DNA from: Symbiodinium natans
Lineage: Eukaryota; Sar; Dinophyceae; Suessiales; Symbiodiniaceae
Length of the DNA stretch: 64,000 bases
Assembly (NCBI GenBank): GCA_905221605.1
Contig: CAJNDS010000113.1
Coordinates: 822,674 to 886,673 of the forward strand
Reading direction: 5' to 3'
Shown here piece after piece: positions 9,246 through 19,371 of this stretch. The position numbers were made by a program, and so were the translations under genes. The notes below the pieces were generated by a model. The model was not told the DNA's origin. It saw nothing but the letters and a program-made list of their open reading frames with translations, and ran no database searches. How positions within the stretch are numbered: the first letter of the stretch is position 1; each line of letters starts with the position of its first letter.

Positions 9246-9592
9246 TTTAGGATGAGTGTTTACGGAGTTGATGGCCACATGTGCTTCGTCTCTTTGTTTG
9301 TGAGATTCTTACCGCGAAGCCTCAAAGCGGCATTGAAGGCACCGCAGGGTTTAGATGGGTTTAGGGTTTTCAGGTTCAAAGTGCAAGCCTTTCTCGGGTT
9401 TACGAAAATAGGGACCCCCAACATAGACACCCAAATAGTAGGATACCCTTATAGTAAGGACCCCAATAAGGTAACCCTAATATCGTAAACCCCCATATGT
9501 CCAAAACATTTAACTACTACAATACGCCTAGGGTTTATAGGGCCTACCTTCGAATCCTGAAAAGCCACGGTACTTGAACCAAAGTGATGTAG

Positions 9593-9715
9593 CCAGTTAA
9601 CCATATTACAATAAGGGTACCCTTTTTGGGTTGGTTACCTTATAGGGGAACCTTGAACCAACACCCAAAACCCAAAGCCCAAAAAGGGCAAAAGGGTGGG
9701 CTGCCTTGAACCCAA
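9593..9715 (+). mobile_element. Family F element
   Basis: AACCATATTACAATAAGGGT and a CCCTTTTTGGGTTGGTTACC box, as in the copy at 4003, followed by an AAAGGGCAAAAGGGTGGGCT arm. Confidence 0.8.
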
Positions 9716-9891
9716 AAAAAGTGACAAAAGGTTGCCGCTGGGGTTTAGAGTTTAGGGTTTAGGGTTTATGGTTTAGGGTTTAGGGCCACCAAGAAAGCCC
9801 TCCACAGGAGATCGCTGTCACGGCCCGACAACAAGGCTGCAGGTGTGAGCCGTGAATCAGTTGAGGGCTGAGGGTTGAGGCTGAGGGTTGC

Positions 9892-9998
9892 TAAACCCTA
9901 AACCCTAAACCCTAAACCCTAAACCCTAAACCCTAAACCCTAAACCCTAAACCCTAAACCCTAAACCCTAAACCCTAAACCCTAAACCCTAAACCCTA
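9892..9998 (-). repeat. Telomeric array CCCTAAA, about 15 perfect units
   Basis: One of the longest uninterrupted C-strand tracts in the window. Confidence 0.98.
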
Positions 9999-10130
9999 TA
10001 CCCCAACCCCTACGAGTTCCTAAACCATGAGAGCCCTACATGCCGCGGGCAGTCGACCTCTTCGGCCGTCTGCGGCGCCTGCAGTGGTAAGAAGGAGTCT
10101 GCGTCCGTGTCTTCTGCGCCTGAGTGTTTA

Positions 10131-10310
10131 CTTGGAGGTCCATGGGTACTTAGAACCCCCTAGGGTTTAGGGTTTAGGGTTTAGGGTTTAGGGTTTAGGG
10201 TTTAGGGTTTAGGGCTATAACCCCAGTTATAAGTCTACTTATAACCTACTTAGGGGACTTGGGGGGACTTTATAAGTACAGTCATGATTGGGGCTGCAAG
10301 TACCCTGAAT
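10131..10310 (+). mobile_element. Family B element split by a telomeric tract
   Basis: The left arm ACTTGGAGGTCCATGGGTACTT is followed by about eight TTTAGGG units (10163-10214). The core (CCCCAGTTATAAGTCTACTT) and a degraded right arm (GGCTGCAAGTACCCTGAA) then resume. Uninterrupted copies such as 28957-29079 show the tract was added inside the element. Confidence 0.8.
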
Positions 10311-10509
10311 TAGGGTTTAGGGTTTAGGGTCGAATAATCATGGTGTATAGGGCTGAATTGGTGTCTACAGGCGGGCTTTAGGGTTTAGGATCGACTTTTC
10401 CTCACCTTGAGCCCCCCTATGTGTAACCCCCAAACCCCAAAACCCCAAAATCCCTGAACCCAAAACCCCTGAACCCTTAGCCCCACACCCCCTAAACCCC
10501 AAACCCTAT

Positions 10510-10760
10510 AAACACTACACCCTAAACCCTAAACCCTGAACCCTAAACCCTAAACACTAAACCCTGAACCCTAAACACTAAACCCTGAACCCTAAACCCT
10601 AAACGACACCCTAAACACTAAACCCTGAACCCCAAACACTAAACTAAACCCTAAACACTAAACACTGAACCCGAAACACTAAACCCTGAACCCTAAACCC
10701 TAAACGAAACCCTAAACACTAAACTAAACCCTAAACACTAAACCCTAAACCCTAAACCCA
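10510..10760 (-). repeat. Higher-order variant telomeric array (CCCTAAA / CACTAAA / CCCTGAA)
   Basis: Alternating CCCTAAA, CACTAAA and CCCTGAA units recur in a composite pattern of about 28-35 bp with short deletions. This shows duplication of blocks of several units. Confidence 0.85.
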
Positions 10761-11043
10761 GAACCCGGTCTCTCAGGCGGGGGGCTCACACTGGGAAGCC
10801 GAATGCTCGCCTGGCGAAGTCGGCCCCCATACTGGATGGTTCGGGTTTAGGGTTTAGGGTTTAAGGTTTTGGGTTCAGGGTTCAGGGTTCAGGGTTCAGG
10901 GTTTAGGGTTTAGGGTTTAGGGTTAGGGTTTAGGGTTTAGGGTTTAGGGTTTAGGGTTTTAAGGGTTAAGGGTTAAGGGTTAAGGGTTTAGGGTTTAGGG
11001 TTGAGGGGTTTAAGGGTTTAGGGTTTAGGGTTGAGGGACCCAG

Positions 11044-11126
11044 GCTTCATATGTATTCCTCAAGAAGTCTTCGACATTGCCCTACAGGCCACCCTCGAGC
11101 TTCCGTTTTCTACAGGGTTGCAACAG
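11044..11126 (+). CDS. Candidate exon, unknown
   Basis: The plus-strand block starts after GACCCAG and ends CAACAG before GTTTTG. It reads FICIPQEVFDIALQATLELP, then FSTGLQQ. The other plus frames and the minus strand have stops or look less protein-like. It has two leading bases plus 27 codons. No domain is recognised. Confidence 0.45.
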
Positions 11127-11138
11127 GTTTTGATCTTG

Positions 11139-11218
11139 GGGTTTAGGGTTTAGGGTTTAGGGTTTAGGGTTTAGGGTTTAGGGTTTAGGGTTTAGGGTTT
11201 AGGGTTTAGGGTTTAGGG
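11139..11218 (+). repeat. Telomeric array TTTAGGG, about 11 units
   Basis: Perfect units. The tract lies directly left of a family A palindrome whose other side is a CCCTAAA tract (11405-11476), giving a TTTAGGG-palindrome-CCCTAAA arrangement. Confidence 0.97.
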
Positions 11219-11256
11219 TCTATCCGCCGCCCTCCCCCCCACACGAGTTGAAAGTT

Positions 11257-11364
11257 GGCATGTTCCCCCTTATACTAACAGTCCTTTAATAGGGATTATA
11301 GTACCCCCCCCCCCCCCTTACTATCATCCCTATTAAGGAGTGTTAGCATAAGGGGGAGCATCCC
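11257..11364 (+). mobile_element. Family A palindromic element with C-tract at its centre
   Basis: Long inverted arms: TGTTCCCCCTTATACTAACA... and ...GTGTTAGCATAAGGGGGAGCA, with AATAGGGATTATAGTA / ACTATCATCCCTATT inside and a C run at the apex. RNA or single-stranded DNA could fold into one hairpin. Copies are at 16858, 20926, 22710, 25361, 37400, 45485 (half) and 57073. Confidence 0.9.
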
Positions 11365-11599
11365 AAGTTGAAAGCCGAAAGATTGGGCCCCTACACCCCC
11401 TAAACCCTAAACCCTAAACCCTAAACCCTAAACCCTAAACCCTAAACCCTAAACCCTAAACCCTAAACCCTAAACTGCAGTTTAGGGGCTCGGCTATGGG
11501 AACAGCAAGCAAGCAAAACTGGGACACGCCGATCTCCGCGCAGGCAATACAGCGCGTCAACATATGAAGAGCACACAAACTTTATAGTCAGGAGCCTGT

Positions 11600-11922
11600 G
11601 AAAGGTGGAGATTGCCCTGTGTAATCATATGAAAAACAGAAGAAAGATCACAATACCATAACAGAACAATATAATAGAGCAACATAACAAGAAAAACGCT
11701 GCTTTCTCAGGCTGGTTGCGTTTGCAAGGTGACGCCCCAGGAGTCTCAATGAAGGGAGCCCCCCCCCACCCTTCTGCCTTAGTTATTGGTATACTGATAT
11801 GTGCGTAGCCCTGTTTTGCAGATGTATATAGGGAGAGAGAGGACACCCATTGTGACACACACACACACACATTCTCACACACATTCTCTCACACACACAC
11901 TCACACACATTCTCACACACAT

Positions 11923-11954
<32 letters not shown>

Positions 11955-11990
11955 CTTTTCAACCCTTTTGACCCGTAAACCTTGAGCCCT
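11600..11990. other. Likely intergenic spacer with CA/TC microsatellite
   Basis: AT-richer sequence without telomeric units, then (CA)n and (TC)n runs at about 11855-11956. Frames here are low-complexity artefacts. A minus frame starting with ATG at about 11563 and plus frames ending near 11550-11595 make this a plausible gene boundary. Confidence 0.5.
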
Positions 11991-12576
11991 AAACCCTCAA
12001 CCCTCAACCCTATTGAACCTGGAAGCTGCTTCATGCCCTAGACCCTCAACCCGTTTAGGGTTTAGGGTTTAGGGTTTAGGGTTTAGGGCTATAGACCCTA
12101 AACCCTAGACCTCATACCTAGAACCCCGCAGTTGGCGAGCCCTAATCCCCTCCCCCCTAATATTAAACCCCCCCCCTCTACCCCCGAATACTAAATACCC
12201 CCCCCAACAAAGGTTTTGTTATATTAGAGTATATTGGGGATTGGTTTTAATATTAGGGGGGGTAGTGGGGGGGGGGGGCTAAACCCTAAACCCTAAACCC
12301 TAAACCCTGAACCCTGAACCCTAAACCATAAACCCAAGGCTGCGAGTAATACTAAGGAATTAAACCCAGCCTTGGGTTCCTGCGTGTCTTCCTCAGAGAA
12401 GATCGGCTGCTGGCACCTCCGATCTGGAAACCTACCCCCGAACAAAACGCGCGCTTAGGGTTAGGGGTTTGGGGTTTAGGGTTTGGGGTTTAGGGTTTAG
12501 GGTTTAGAGTGAGCCCTCACGTGGGATTTGCGTTACCTCGTGGGCGGGTGCATAATGCAGGATTGAGAATCCGTAC

Positions 12577-12667
12577 CTTCAGACCCACAAGTCCCGCAAA
12601 ACCCGACTTTGCTGCAACTTTTGAGGCCCCTTCTAGGCCCGAAATCTTTAGACTCAAAAGCCGACAC
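12577..12667 (-). CDS. Candidate exon joined to 12743-12810
   Basis: The minus-strand block lies between GTTGTATGCAG and GAAG followed by GTACGG, both good sites. In the phase set by the upstream exon it reads CRLLSLKISGLEGASKVAAK, then SGFAGLVGLK. A second frame is also open, so the reading depends on the neighbour. The intron to the next exon is only 75 nt and starts GTTTAGGGG. Confidence 0.45.
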
Positions 12668-12742
12668 CTGCATACAACATATGAAGCATTGTGGCTCTTA
12701 GACGGTATAGCCCTGGAAACCCAGAAACCCAAACCCCTAAAC

Positions 12743-12810
12743 CGGCCCCAGATTCCATTCTCACGCAGATAAGTCTGAGGAGTCACGAGCTTCTTGCGAG
12801 CAGGATGAAC
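12743..12810 (-). CDS. Candidate exon with a telomere-type GTTTAG donor
   Basis: It follows GGCTGAGAG and reads VHPARKKLVTPQTYLRENG, then IWG. The donor is GTTTAGGGG, i.e. the intron begins with a telomeric unit. It has 22 codons plus 2 nt, and the next exon (12667-12577) supplies one base and stays open. Confidence 0.5.
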
Positions 12811-12917
12811 CTCTCAGCCTAACCCTATAGTGCGGTTTAGGGTTTAGGGTTTAGGGCTAGGGTTTAGGGTTTAGGGTTTCGGGTTTAGGCCTTTGTGGCC
12901 ACAGAACCCCAGAACCC

Positions 12918-12990
12918 TACAACCCCTCAAGCCTGCATACTCAAACCCACCACCCCCTGCGAGTTCTGCGTGCGGGACTCCTAAACCCTA
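12918..12990 (-). CDS. Candidate short exon after a TTTAG acceptor
   Basis: The minus-strand block directly follows TTTAG of a telomeric unit and reads ESRTQNSQGVVGLSMQA before a stop. It suggests a TTTAGGG repeat used as an acceptor. No family is recognised. Confidence 0.3.
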
Positions 12991-13169
12991 AGCTAAGCCC
13001 TAAACCCTAAGCCCTAAACCCTAGCCCTAAACCCTAAACCCTAAACCCTAAACCCTAAGCCATAAGCCCTAAACCCTAGCCCTAAACCCTAAACTCTAAA
13101 CCCTAAACTGACCGGCACTGAGCCGAACCCCTACCCCCAAAAAAAGCCCAAATCCCAAACCCTGGCCCA

Positions 13170-13258
13170 TTTCCTTACTGTTGATTAGCAGGGAATGAAA
13201 ATACCCTTTAAGGGAATATATAGGGTACCTCATTCCCCCATTCCCTACTACGAACCAG
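13170..13258 (+). mobile_element. Family D palindromic element
   Basis: AGCAGGGAATGAAAATACCC, TTTAAGGGAATATATAGGGT and CCCCCATTCCCTACTA form an imperfect inverted repeat. Other copies are at 15171, 28226, 60768 and half copies at 24781 and 36828. Confidence 0.8.
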
Positions 13259-13359
13259 CCAGAAACCTTAAGCCTTGAACCCTAAACCCCAAACCCTAAA
13301 CCCTAGCCCTAAACCCTAAACCCTAAACCCTAAACCCTAAACGGTTGAAAGTGCTACAC

Positions 13360-13439
13360 CAAGCCCCGAGCAATGAGGAGCATGTCGAGGCAAAGTCGTC
13401 AAAGAAAGGAAGCACTCTCTCCTGCGTTTTGATGCTGCT
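13360..13439 (-). CDS. Candidate exon, unknown
   Basis: Acceptor CACGCGAG; donor GGCTTG before GTGTAGC. It reads SSIKTQERVLPFFDDFASTC, then SSLLGA (26 codons plus 2 nt). The plus strand is also open (RLKVLHQAPSNEEHVEAKSS), so strand is not certain. The minus choice follows the neighbours. Confidence 0.4.
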
Positions 13440-13473
13440 CTCGCGTGTTCAGGGTTTAGGGTTACAAGGGTGG

Positions 13474-13592
13474 GTTTAGGGTTTAGGGTTTAGGGTTTAG
13501 GGTTTAGGGTTTAGGGTTTAGGGTTTAGGGTTTAGGGTTTAGGGTTTAGGGTTTAGGGTTTAGGGTTTAGGGTTTAGGGTTTAGGGTTTAGG
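13474..13592 (+). repeat. Telomeric array TTTAGGG, about 16 units
   Basis: A perfect heptamer tract ending in a truncated unit (GGTAGGG). Confidence 0.97.
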
Positions 13593-13813
13593 TAGGGTTT
13601 AGGGCTGCGTGGTTCAAAGGCAAGTGGAACCCAAAAGCCAAAGTATCTGGACTCCTCAACCTTTGTAGGGTTCCTCTTGAAACCCTAAGCCCCGAACCCT
13701 AAACCCGAAACCCAAAACCCAAAACCCTAACCCCTAGCCCTAAACCCCAAACACTAAACCCTAAACCCTAAACCCTAAACCCTAGCCCTAAACCCTAAAC
13801 CCTAAACCCTAAC

Positions 13814-13891
13814 CCAGGCTTTCGCGTGTCCCAGCCTTCCACACACGTGCGTCCTTTGGCACGTCGGATGACAAGGCCCAACTCCGAAAGC
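13814..13891 (-). CDS. Candidate exon, unknown
   Basis: Acceptor CCCTTTGAG, donor CCTGG before GTTAGGG. It reads LSELGLVIRRAKGRTCVEGW, then DTRKP (1 + 25 codons + 2 nt). The block is flanked CCCTAAA/TTTAGGG. Strand is inferred from neighbouring minus exons. Confidence 0.4.
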
Positions 13892-13969
13892 CTCAAAGGG
13901 TTTAGGGTTCTCCAGGAAGTGTGTCGGGTTTCGGGTTTTTTGAACTGTTTATAGGGCATGGGCCCCAAA

Positions 13970-14026
13970 AACGTTTTGACCGAAACGTTTTGACCGAAAC
14001 ATTTTGCAGGAAAGCTTTGACCGAAA
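13970..14026 (+). repeat. Tandem CGTTTTGACCGAAA units
   Basis: Three to four imperfect 14-18 bp copies of AACGTTTTGACCGA (the last is GCTTTGACCGAAAG) stand just before a G-rich run. They are unrelated to the telomeric unit. Confidence 0.85.
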
Positions 14027-14040
14027 GTTGCCCCCCTTGG

Positions 14041-14100
14041 GGGGGTGGGTGGGGTGGTGGGGGGGGTGGGGGGGGTGGGGGGGGGGGGGGGGGGCGGGGA
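14041..14100 (+). repeat. G-rich tract
   Basis: G runs of 4-17 separated by single T, then GCGGGGAAGG. It could form G-quadruplexes or be a slippage hotspot. Confidence 0.9.
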
Positions 14101-14504
14101 AGGGAAGAAGTTTAAGTAAATTGCGTAGTTGGTCTCAGACTTAAACTCGGCTCGTCAGCTGTTTAGACAAATAACTTGGAAATTCAGAATGATACCACAT
14201 ACAATTTCTATTTATTTTGTCTTGAGGGTTTAGGGTCTAGGGTTTAGGGTTTGGGGCTTCTAGGGGTTCGGGTTTAGGGGTAGTTCTCCAAACTAAGGCT
14301 CCCTTTTGGGGGCCTCATTTTATTAGCGAACTCCCCAAGTCCCAGGTAGGAACTGCAGGGATCCGCTACAGGTGCCCTGAACCCTAAACCCCAAAACCGA
14401 CCCTAACACTCCTACTCTCCCAACCCCCCCCCCCCCCCCCCCCAAACAAGAAATCATTTTGCTTCAACATCCCCACCCTAGGCAAGGAATTTTGCGATCT
14501 CACG

Positions 14505-14745
14505 CTGGGGTTCGGCACTCCGGGGAAATGGTTTGGGGTTGGTGCTGCTGCAGGGATTCTCTGGAACTACTCTTCTGGGATTGGGCACTCGAGGAACTGT
14601 CTAGAAATACGCTGAGGTTGGGCACGGCAAGCAGAGACTCTCTGGGGATATCTGGGGTTGGGCATTTACTCGTGGGGATATGATTTCGGGTCGGGCACTT
14701 TTAGGGACTCTTTCGGCTATCTGGCTGGGAATGGGTCATGGCGAT
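14505..14745 (+). repeat. Degenerate ~55-60 bp tandem repeat with GGGTTGGGCACT core
   Basis: Four to five diverged units contain variants of GGGTTGGGCA and GGGACTCTCTGG (GGGTTCGGCACT, GGGATTGGGCACT, GAGGTTGGGCACG, GGGGTTGGGCATT, GGGTCGGGCACT). A 74-codon frame runs through it. I read it as a minisatellite and not a gene. Confidence 0.75.
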
Positions 14746-14979
14746 CGACTGGGTTAGAGTTTGAGGTCAAAAATAACAGCCCCACCGCGAGGCTGGGGAA
14801 AAACTAAACCCCCAACGCTAAACCCCTAACGCCAAACTTCAACTCCTTATGACCATAAACCCCAAAATCCCCCAGCCACAAGCCTCGTGAAAACCCTAAA
14901 CCCTAAACCCTAAACCCTAGACCCTAAACCCTAAACCCTAACCCTTCCCGCCCCCCCCCCCCTCCCGCAATCAAACGAC

Positions 14980-15028
14980 CGCCAGGCCCTGGTGGCATAA
15001 GCCAAGGCGCGCATTTGGGACTTGGCCT
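14980..15028 (-). CDS. Candidate short exon, unknown
   Basis: Acceptor CATGCGGCAG, donor before GTCGTTTG. It reads AKSQMRALAYATRAW with 2 nt at each end. The frame remains open beyond both edges. Confidence 0.35.
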
Positions 15029-15170
15029 CTGCCGCATGAGTTCGAGGTTCAGGGTTGTAAAGGCTTGGGGTTTAGGGTTTAGGGTTGGTATGGTTCAGCG
15101 TTAGGGTTTGGGGGGTTTAAGGGGATTGGGCGTTGGGGTTTAGGGTCTTGGGGCTTGTCTTTTCGGGCTC

Positions 15171-15292
15171 TTAGTAGGAATTGAGGGAATGAAGTACCCG
15201 ATAGAATCCCCTCAAGGCACACATACCTATATATATATATATACATACATATAATTATATTGGGGATAGAAGGTGCCTCATTCCCTACTAAA
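15171..15292 (+). mobile_element. Family D element carrying a TA microsatellite
   Basis: TTAGTAGGAATTGAGGGAAT and GTGCCTCATTCCCTACTAAA form the inverted ends. The core holds CCTATATATATATATATACA. Compare 13170. Confidence 0.8.
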
Positions 15293-15688
15293 GAGTCGGT
15301 TGCAAGGGTTTAGGGTTGTAAGCCGAACTTTAGTGTCCAGGGTTGCAAGGTTTCTAGTGCATAGGCCCAAGTATGACTGCCGTTGATGTCTTTGATCTTC
15401 CTGTGATACTATTCCTTATGCGTAGCATTTATGCTACTGCTACTCACATCATTCCCTAAACCCGAAATTTAGGGGTTTCAAAGCCTTACTCTTAGCCCTC
15501 AACCCTGAACCCCAAAACCCAAGACCCTGAACCCCCTAAACCCTAAACCCTGAACCCTGAACCCTAAACCCTAAACCCTAAACCCGAAACCCGAAACCCG
15601 AAACCCTAAACCCTAAACCCTAAACCCTAAACCCAAAACCCAAAACCCAAAACCCAAAACCCAAAACCCTAAACCCTAAACCCTAAAC

Positions 15689-15725
15689 CTTCCTTCGGCG
15701 CGCCTCGGCATCGGCTACCATCTGT
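15689..15725 (-). CDS. Candidate micro-exon with AAG/GTTTAGGG donor
   Basis: A 37 nt block on the minus strand after GACCGAACCAG: one base, then QMVADAEARRRK, ending AAG directly before GTTTAGGGTTTAGGG. The donor is the telomeric repeat itself. Confidence 0.4.
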
Positions 15726-15900
15726 CTGGTTCGGTCCTAGGATTCACTGCGTGTGGGTTACAGGCAAAACTTTAGGGTGCTAGGGTTTACGGTCTATAAG
15801 GCTTACTTAGGGTTTAGGGTTTAGGGTTTAGGGTCTATAAGGTTTAAGTAGGATTCAGGGCTTAGGGGCCTAGATGGGTTCCTTAAGGCTCCGGGCTTAC

Positions 15901-15994
15901 CTCGTCAGGAACTGTGAAGTTAGGTGCCCGCCACGCCCCTACCCAGAGCAACATCTTGTGTCCCTTTTTAAAGATGCCTTTTGAAAAGAAGCGT
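15901..15994 (-). CDS. Candidate exon, unknown
   Basis: Acceptor AACAAAGCAG; donor GACGAG before GTAAGC, close to consensus. One base then 31 codons: RFFSKGIFKKGHKMLLWVGA, then WRAPNFTVPDE. The other frames contain stops on this strand. It is one of the better single exons in the region, but I do not recognise the protein. Confidence 0.5.
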
Positions 15995-16738
15995 CTGCTT
16001 TGTTGCCTTTAAATAGAGCGAATTTTTATACGCTCTCGCATCAAGAAAAACCAGACCTCAGACTCCGACCCGTAAAAACAACCGCGAGGAAACCCTAAAC
16101 CCTAAACCCTTAACCCTCAGCCCTAAACATATTGATTGCAACCAGTGGTCCTACTCGGTTCGCGCCTGTTTGTTTTGGGGTTCACGGTCTCAAGGCTTGG
16201 GCGATACAGGGGTCCAGGGGTTTCGGGGTTTAGGGTTTTTGGGGTTTAGGGATTTAGGGGTTCAGGGTTTTGGGGTTTAGGGGTTTAGGGGTTTGGGGCA
16301 TAGGGGTTTAGGGGTTTAGGGGTTAGGGGTTTAGGGGTTCGGGGGTTCGGGGGTTTGGCGGCTTTGGGGTCTACACTGACCTTGTTAGAGAAGGTACCTT
16401 CTTTAAGGACTCTTACATACTACTCTAAGGTATATCCCGAAACCCTAGACCCTAGACCCTAAACCCTGAACCCTAAACCCTAAACCCTGAACCCTGAACC
16501 CTGAACCCTGAACCCTGAACTGCACAAAACGCCTTGGCGGCGCTGGCCAAGTCGCCCCAAAGTGCTCGCTGACTTCTGCGGCAGTCTGCGCGCGCCGCGC
16601 GCGGCATGCATCCTCCCAGTCGGTTACCAAAGAACCCTCCGGCAGAGTTTAGGGTTTAGGGTTTAGGGTTTAGGGTTTAGGTTTTAGGGTTTAGGGTTTA
16701 GGGTTTAGGTTTTAGGGTTTAGGGTTTAGGGTTCCTAC

Positions 16739-16772
16739 CTTGAGAACCCATCAACGCCCTGGCTGGATTCTT
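16739..16772 (-). CDS. Candidate 34 nt micro-exon with strong splice sites
   Basis: The acceptor CTTTTTTCTAGGTTACCTCAG is pyrimidine-rich and the donor is TCAAG before GTAGGAACCC. Two frames are open (KNPARALMGSQ or ESSQGVDGFSR), so the product is unknown. The intron after it runs into sense CCCTAAA repeats. Confidence 0.4.
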
Positions 16773-16857
16773 CTGAGGTAACCTAGAAAAAAGTAGGTTT
16801 GGGGTTCTGAAGGTATAAGCAACCTGGTTCTTAGAGTAGCTTGTTCCCTTCGACTTG

Positions 16858-16950
16858 GGATGTTCCCCACAGTCCTTAACAGGGATTATAATAGCGGGTA
16901 CTATACAGTAATCCCTATGCAGGAGCTGTTAGTATAAAGATGAACATCCC
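16858..16950 (+). mobile_element. Family A palindromic element
   Basis: GGGATGTTCCCCACAGTCCT and GGAGCTGTTAGTATAAAGAT...ACATCCC, with AGGGATTATAATA / TACAGTAATCCCT inside. Part of the left arm (the TATACTAACAG box) is deleted. Confidence 0.85.
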
Positions 16951-17335
16951 GCCCATCATGTCCCCCAATCCTACGCCGTGTTTCTGAAGCATGGACTCAA
17001 GGCCCGTTGATCTGAACGAAAGGTTTTAGGGTTCAGGGTGTAGGGTTTTAGGGCGTGGGGTTTAGGGTTTAGGGTTTAGGGTTTAGGGTTTAGGGTTTAG
17101 GGTTTAGGGTTTAGGGTTTAGGTGAAATGCCCAAAACTGGCAAAGCAGCAAGGGGCTCAACACACGCAAAAACAGGAACTAAACCCGAAAAGAATCCCCA
17201 GGTCCCAGCCTCAACCCTTCGTCTCTGAACCCTAAACCCTAAACCCTAAACCCTAAACCCTAAACCCTAAACCCTAAACCCTAAACCCTAAACCCTAAAC
17301 CCTAAACCCTAAACCCTAAACCCTAAACCCTAAAC

Positions 17336-17419
17336 CCTGTCCTCCAGCCGCTTCTGTGGCGGCTCGGGGCTCAAGGGAAGTCGGTTCACCGAGTCATCGA
17401 TGCCTCCACTCATTTGGGT
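17336..17419 (-). CDS. Candidate exon, unknown
   Basis: Acceptor CCACCCAAG; donor GACAGG before GTTTAGGG. Exactly 28 codons: TQMSGGIDDSVNRLPLSPEP, then PQKRLEDR. SP and KR content suggests a disordered linker. The intron downstream begins with 15 sense-strand TTTAGGG units (17230-17338). Confidence 0.5.
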
Positions 17420-18046
17420 CTTGGGTGGAGGGTTTAGGGTTTAGGGTTCAGGGTTTAGGGTTTAGGGTTTAGGGTTTAGGGTTTAGGGTTTAGGGTTTAG
17501 GGTGTGGGGTTTAGGGTTTAGGGTTTAGGGCTTAGGGCTTAGAGGTTAAGAGGTTTAGGGGCTCAGGGGTTCAGGGTTTGGGGTTAGGGCTTAGGGGCTT
17601 GGGCGTAGGGTATTGGGATGTTACGGATTAGGGGCTTCAAGCTAGGGGCTGAGGATAGCGAGGGTAGGGTTTTGGGCTCAGGGCTCTTGGTATCGGGGCA
17701 TTGAACCCTGCACCCTACACCCTAAGCTCCAGACCCTAAGCCCTAAACCCGCAAAGATGAAGTGCAACCTGGTGGCGGAAACATCCAGCCACCTGCTCCT
17801 GCGCTGCAGATGTGTAAGGGGCTTACGATGCTTTGTAGGGCTCGGGGTGGCTTCTTTGCACGTTAGTTTGGCCCATTGTAGGGTTCTGATACTCCCAGCA
17901 AACCCTAACCCTAAACCCTGAACCCTAAACCCTAACCCCTAAACCCTAACCCGAACCACTACTCCCTCCCAAAAAAGACCTATTTGGGGTTCTTCGGCTG
18001 GACCGCCTGTAACCCCTCAGCCACCCAAGACAGATAAACTCTGTAC

Positions 18047-18110
18047 TATGCGGGTCGGAATCATTAGAATAAGGTTTTGGGGGAAAGACCTTACAAAATA
18101 TCAGACATGG
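18047..18110 (-). mobile_element. Family G element, reversed
   Basis: GGGTCGGAATCATTAG and the AAGACCTTAC tail match, in reverse, the CTAATCATTCCGACCC region of other family G copies. Confidence 0.65.
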
Positions 18111-18331
18111 AACGCTCGGGTTAGGGTCTGATTCGGGGCGCGGTGGCTTCACTTCGTGCAAGCGATGAATACCTGCCGCCTGTGCCCAGGCTAGGGTTCA
18201 GGGTTCGCAGGACCCTGGCAAAGGAATAAGAGCCGCTTCGCCTGAACCTGGCGCAAACCCTAAACCCTAAACCCTAAACCTAAACCCGAAACCCTAAACC
18301 CGAAACCCTAAACCCTAAACCCTAAACCCAC

Positions 18332-18445
18332 CGGTCCTCGCTCTGGCCAAAGGGCCGCCAGAATGCCCCACCACTGGTGGTGGTCGCGGCGAATGCCTCG
18401 TGGCTCGCCTCAGATTCGGGCGGGTTCTGAAGGTTGCTCCTTGGA
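18332..18445 (-). CDS. Candidate exon, unknown (Ser/Thr-rich)
   Basis: Acceptor CTAAACCGCAAG, donor GGACCG before GTGGGTTTAGGG. One base plus 37 codons plus 2: PRSNLQNPPESEASHEAFAA, then TTTSGGAFWRPFGQSED. The plus strand is also open across the block. Confidence 0.45.
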
Positions 18446-18909
18446 CTTGCGGTTTAGGGTTTAGGGTTTAGGGTTTAGGGTTTAGGGTTTAGGGTTTAGG
18501 GTTTAGGGTTTAGGGGTTTAGGGTAACTACCTAAACTCGAGGGGTTGTTCCTTGGACCCTTCAGGTTATACCCTTACGTTTTGGGGACCCTCCTAAAGCT
18601 CCCGTATGAGAATGTAACCTCAATATGGGCACTTAATAGCACAAGAAACCCCTTTATATGTACCACTTATATAACCCATACAACCCAAGGGACCATGTAA
18701 CCCTAAACCCCAAACCCTAAACCCCAAACCCTAAACCCCAAACCCTAAACCCTAAACCTCCTTCAGGGACCATGTAACTACCGTTCAGGTTTCAGGGTTC
18801 AGGGTTTAGGGTATGGCAAATTCTTAAATTATCGTCCCCTTCTGGGTACTCCAAGTAAGATTGGCCGCCTTATAATGAACCCTTAGGAGGGACCATGTTT
18901 TAGAGAAGT

Positions 18910-19025
18910 CGCCGTGTATATGGTTTAGGGTTTATAGGGGATCTACATACATAAATATAATATACATTAATTAAATATAATATTATAAGATATTGTATAT
19001 ATATATAATATGTAGATAGACTATA
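18910..19025. other. AT-rich spacer
   Basis: TATA/ATAATATA-rich sequence without telomeric units or coding signal. It may be intergenic or a large-intron core. Confidence 0.6.
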
Positions 19026-19124
19026 GCAAATACACGCATTGCATCAACCTGAAAACCCACCCAGCCGGGCTGGTCTAGCCCAAGTACCCGCCAAGAGATG
19101 AACTCGTACCTACCCAAAGATTAG

Positions 19125-19204
19125 CCCTGAACTCCTCCAAGAGGAACCCTAAACCCTAAACCCTAAACCCTAAACCCTAAACCCTGAACTCCTCCAAGAG
19201 GAAC
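19125..19204 (-). repeat. CCCTAAA tract between two perfect 23 bp direct repeats
   Basis: CCCTGAACTCCTCCAAGAGG plus AAC occurs at 19125-19147 and again at 19182-19204. Between them lie about five CCCTAAA units. This is what telomeric insertion with a target-site duplication, or a 57 bp tandem duplication, would leave. Confidence 0.95.
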
Positions 19205-19371
19205 AGTAAGCTAGGAATGGAAAGTGTGCCCTTGTTGGTTCAATTTGGCTGATGAGGGAACCTCTGGGTCACAGACTCATGAACTTCTACTTTTAGGGTT
19301 TAGGGTTTAGGGTTTAGGGTTTAGGGTTTAGGGCTTAGGTCTTCCAGGGCTTGCTATGGCTCTTCCTGCAC

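Noticed and set aside
11625-12034. Minus ORFs of 83-85 codons
   Set aside because: Val/Cys/Glu/Arg runs come from CA and TC microsatellites.
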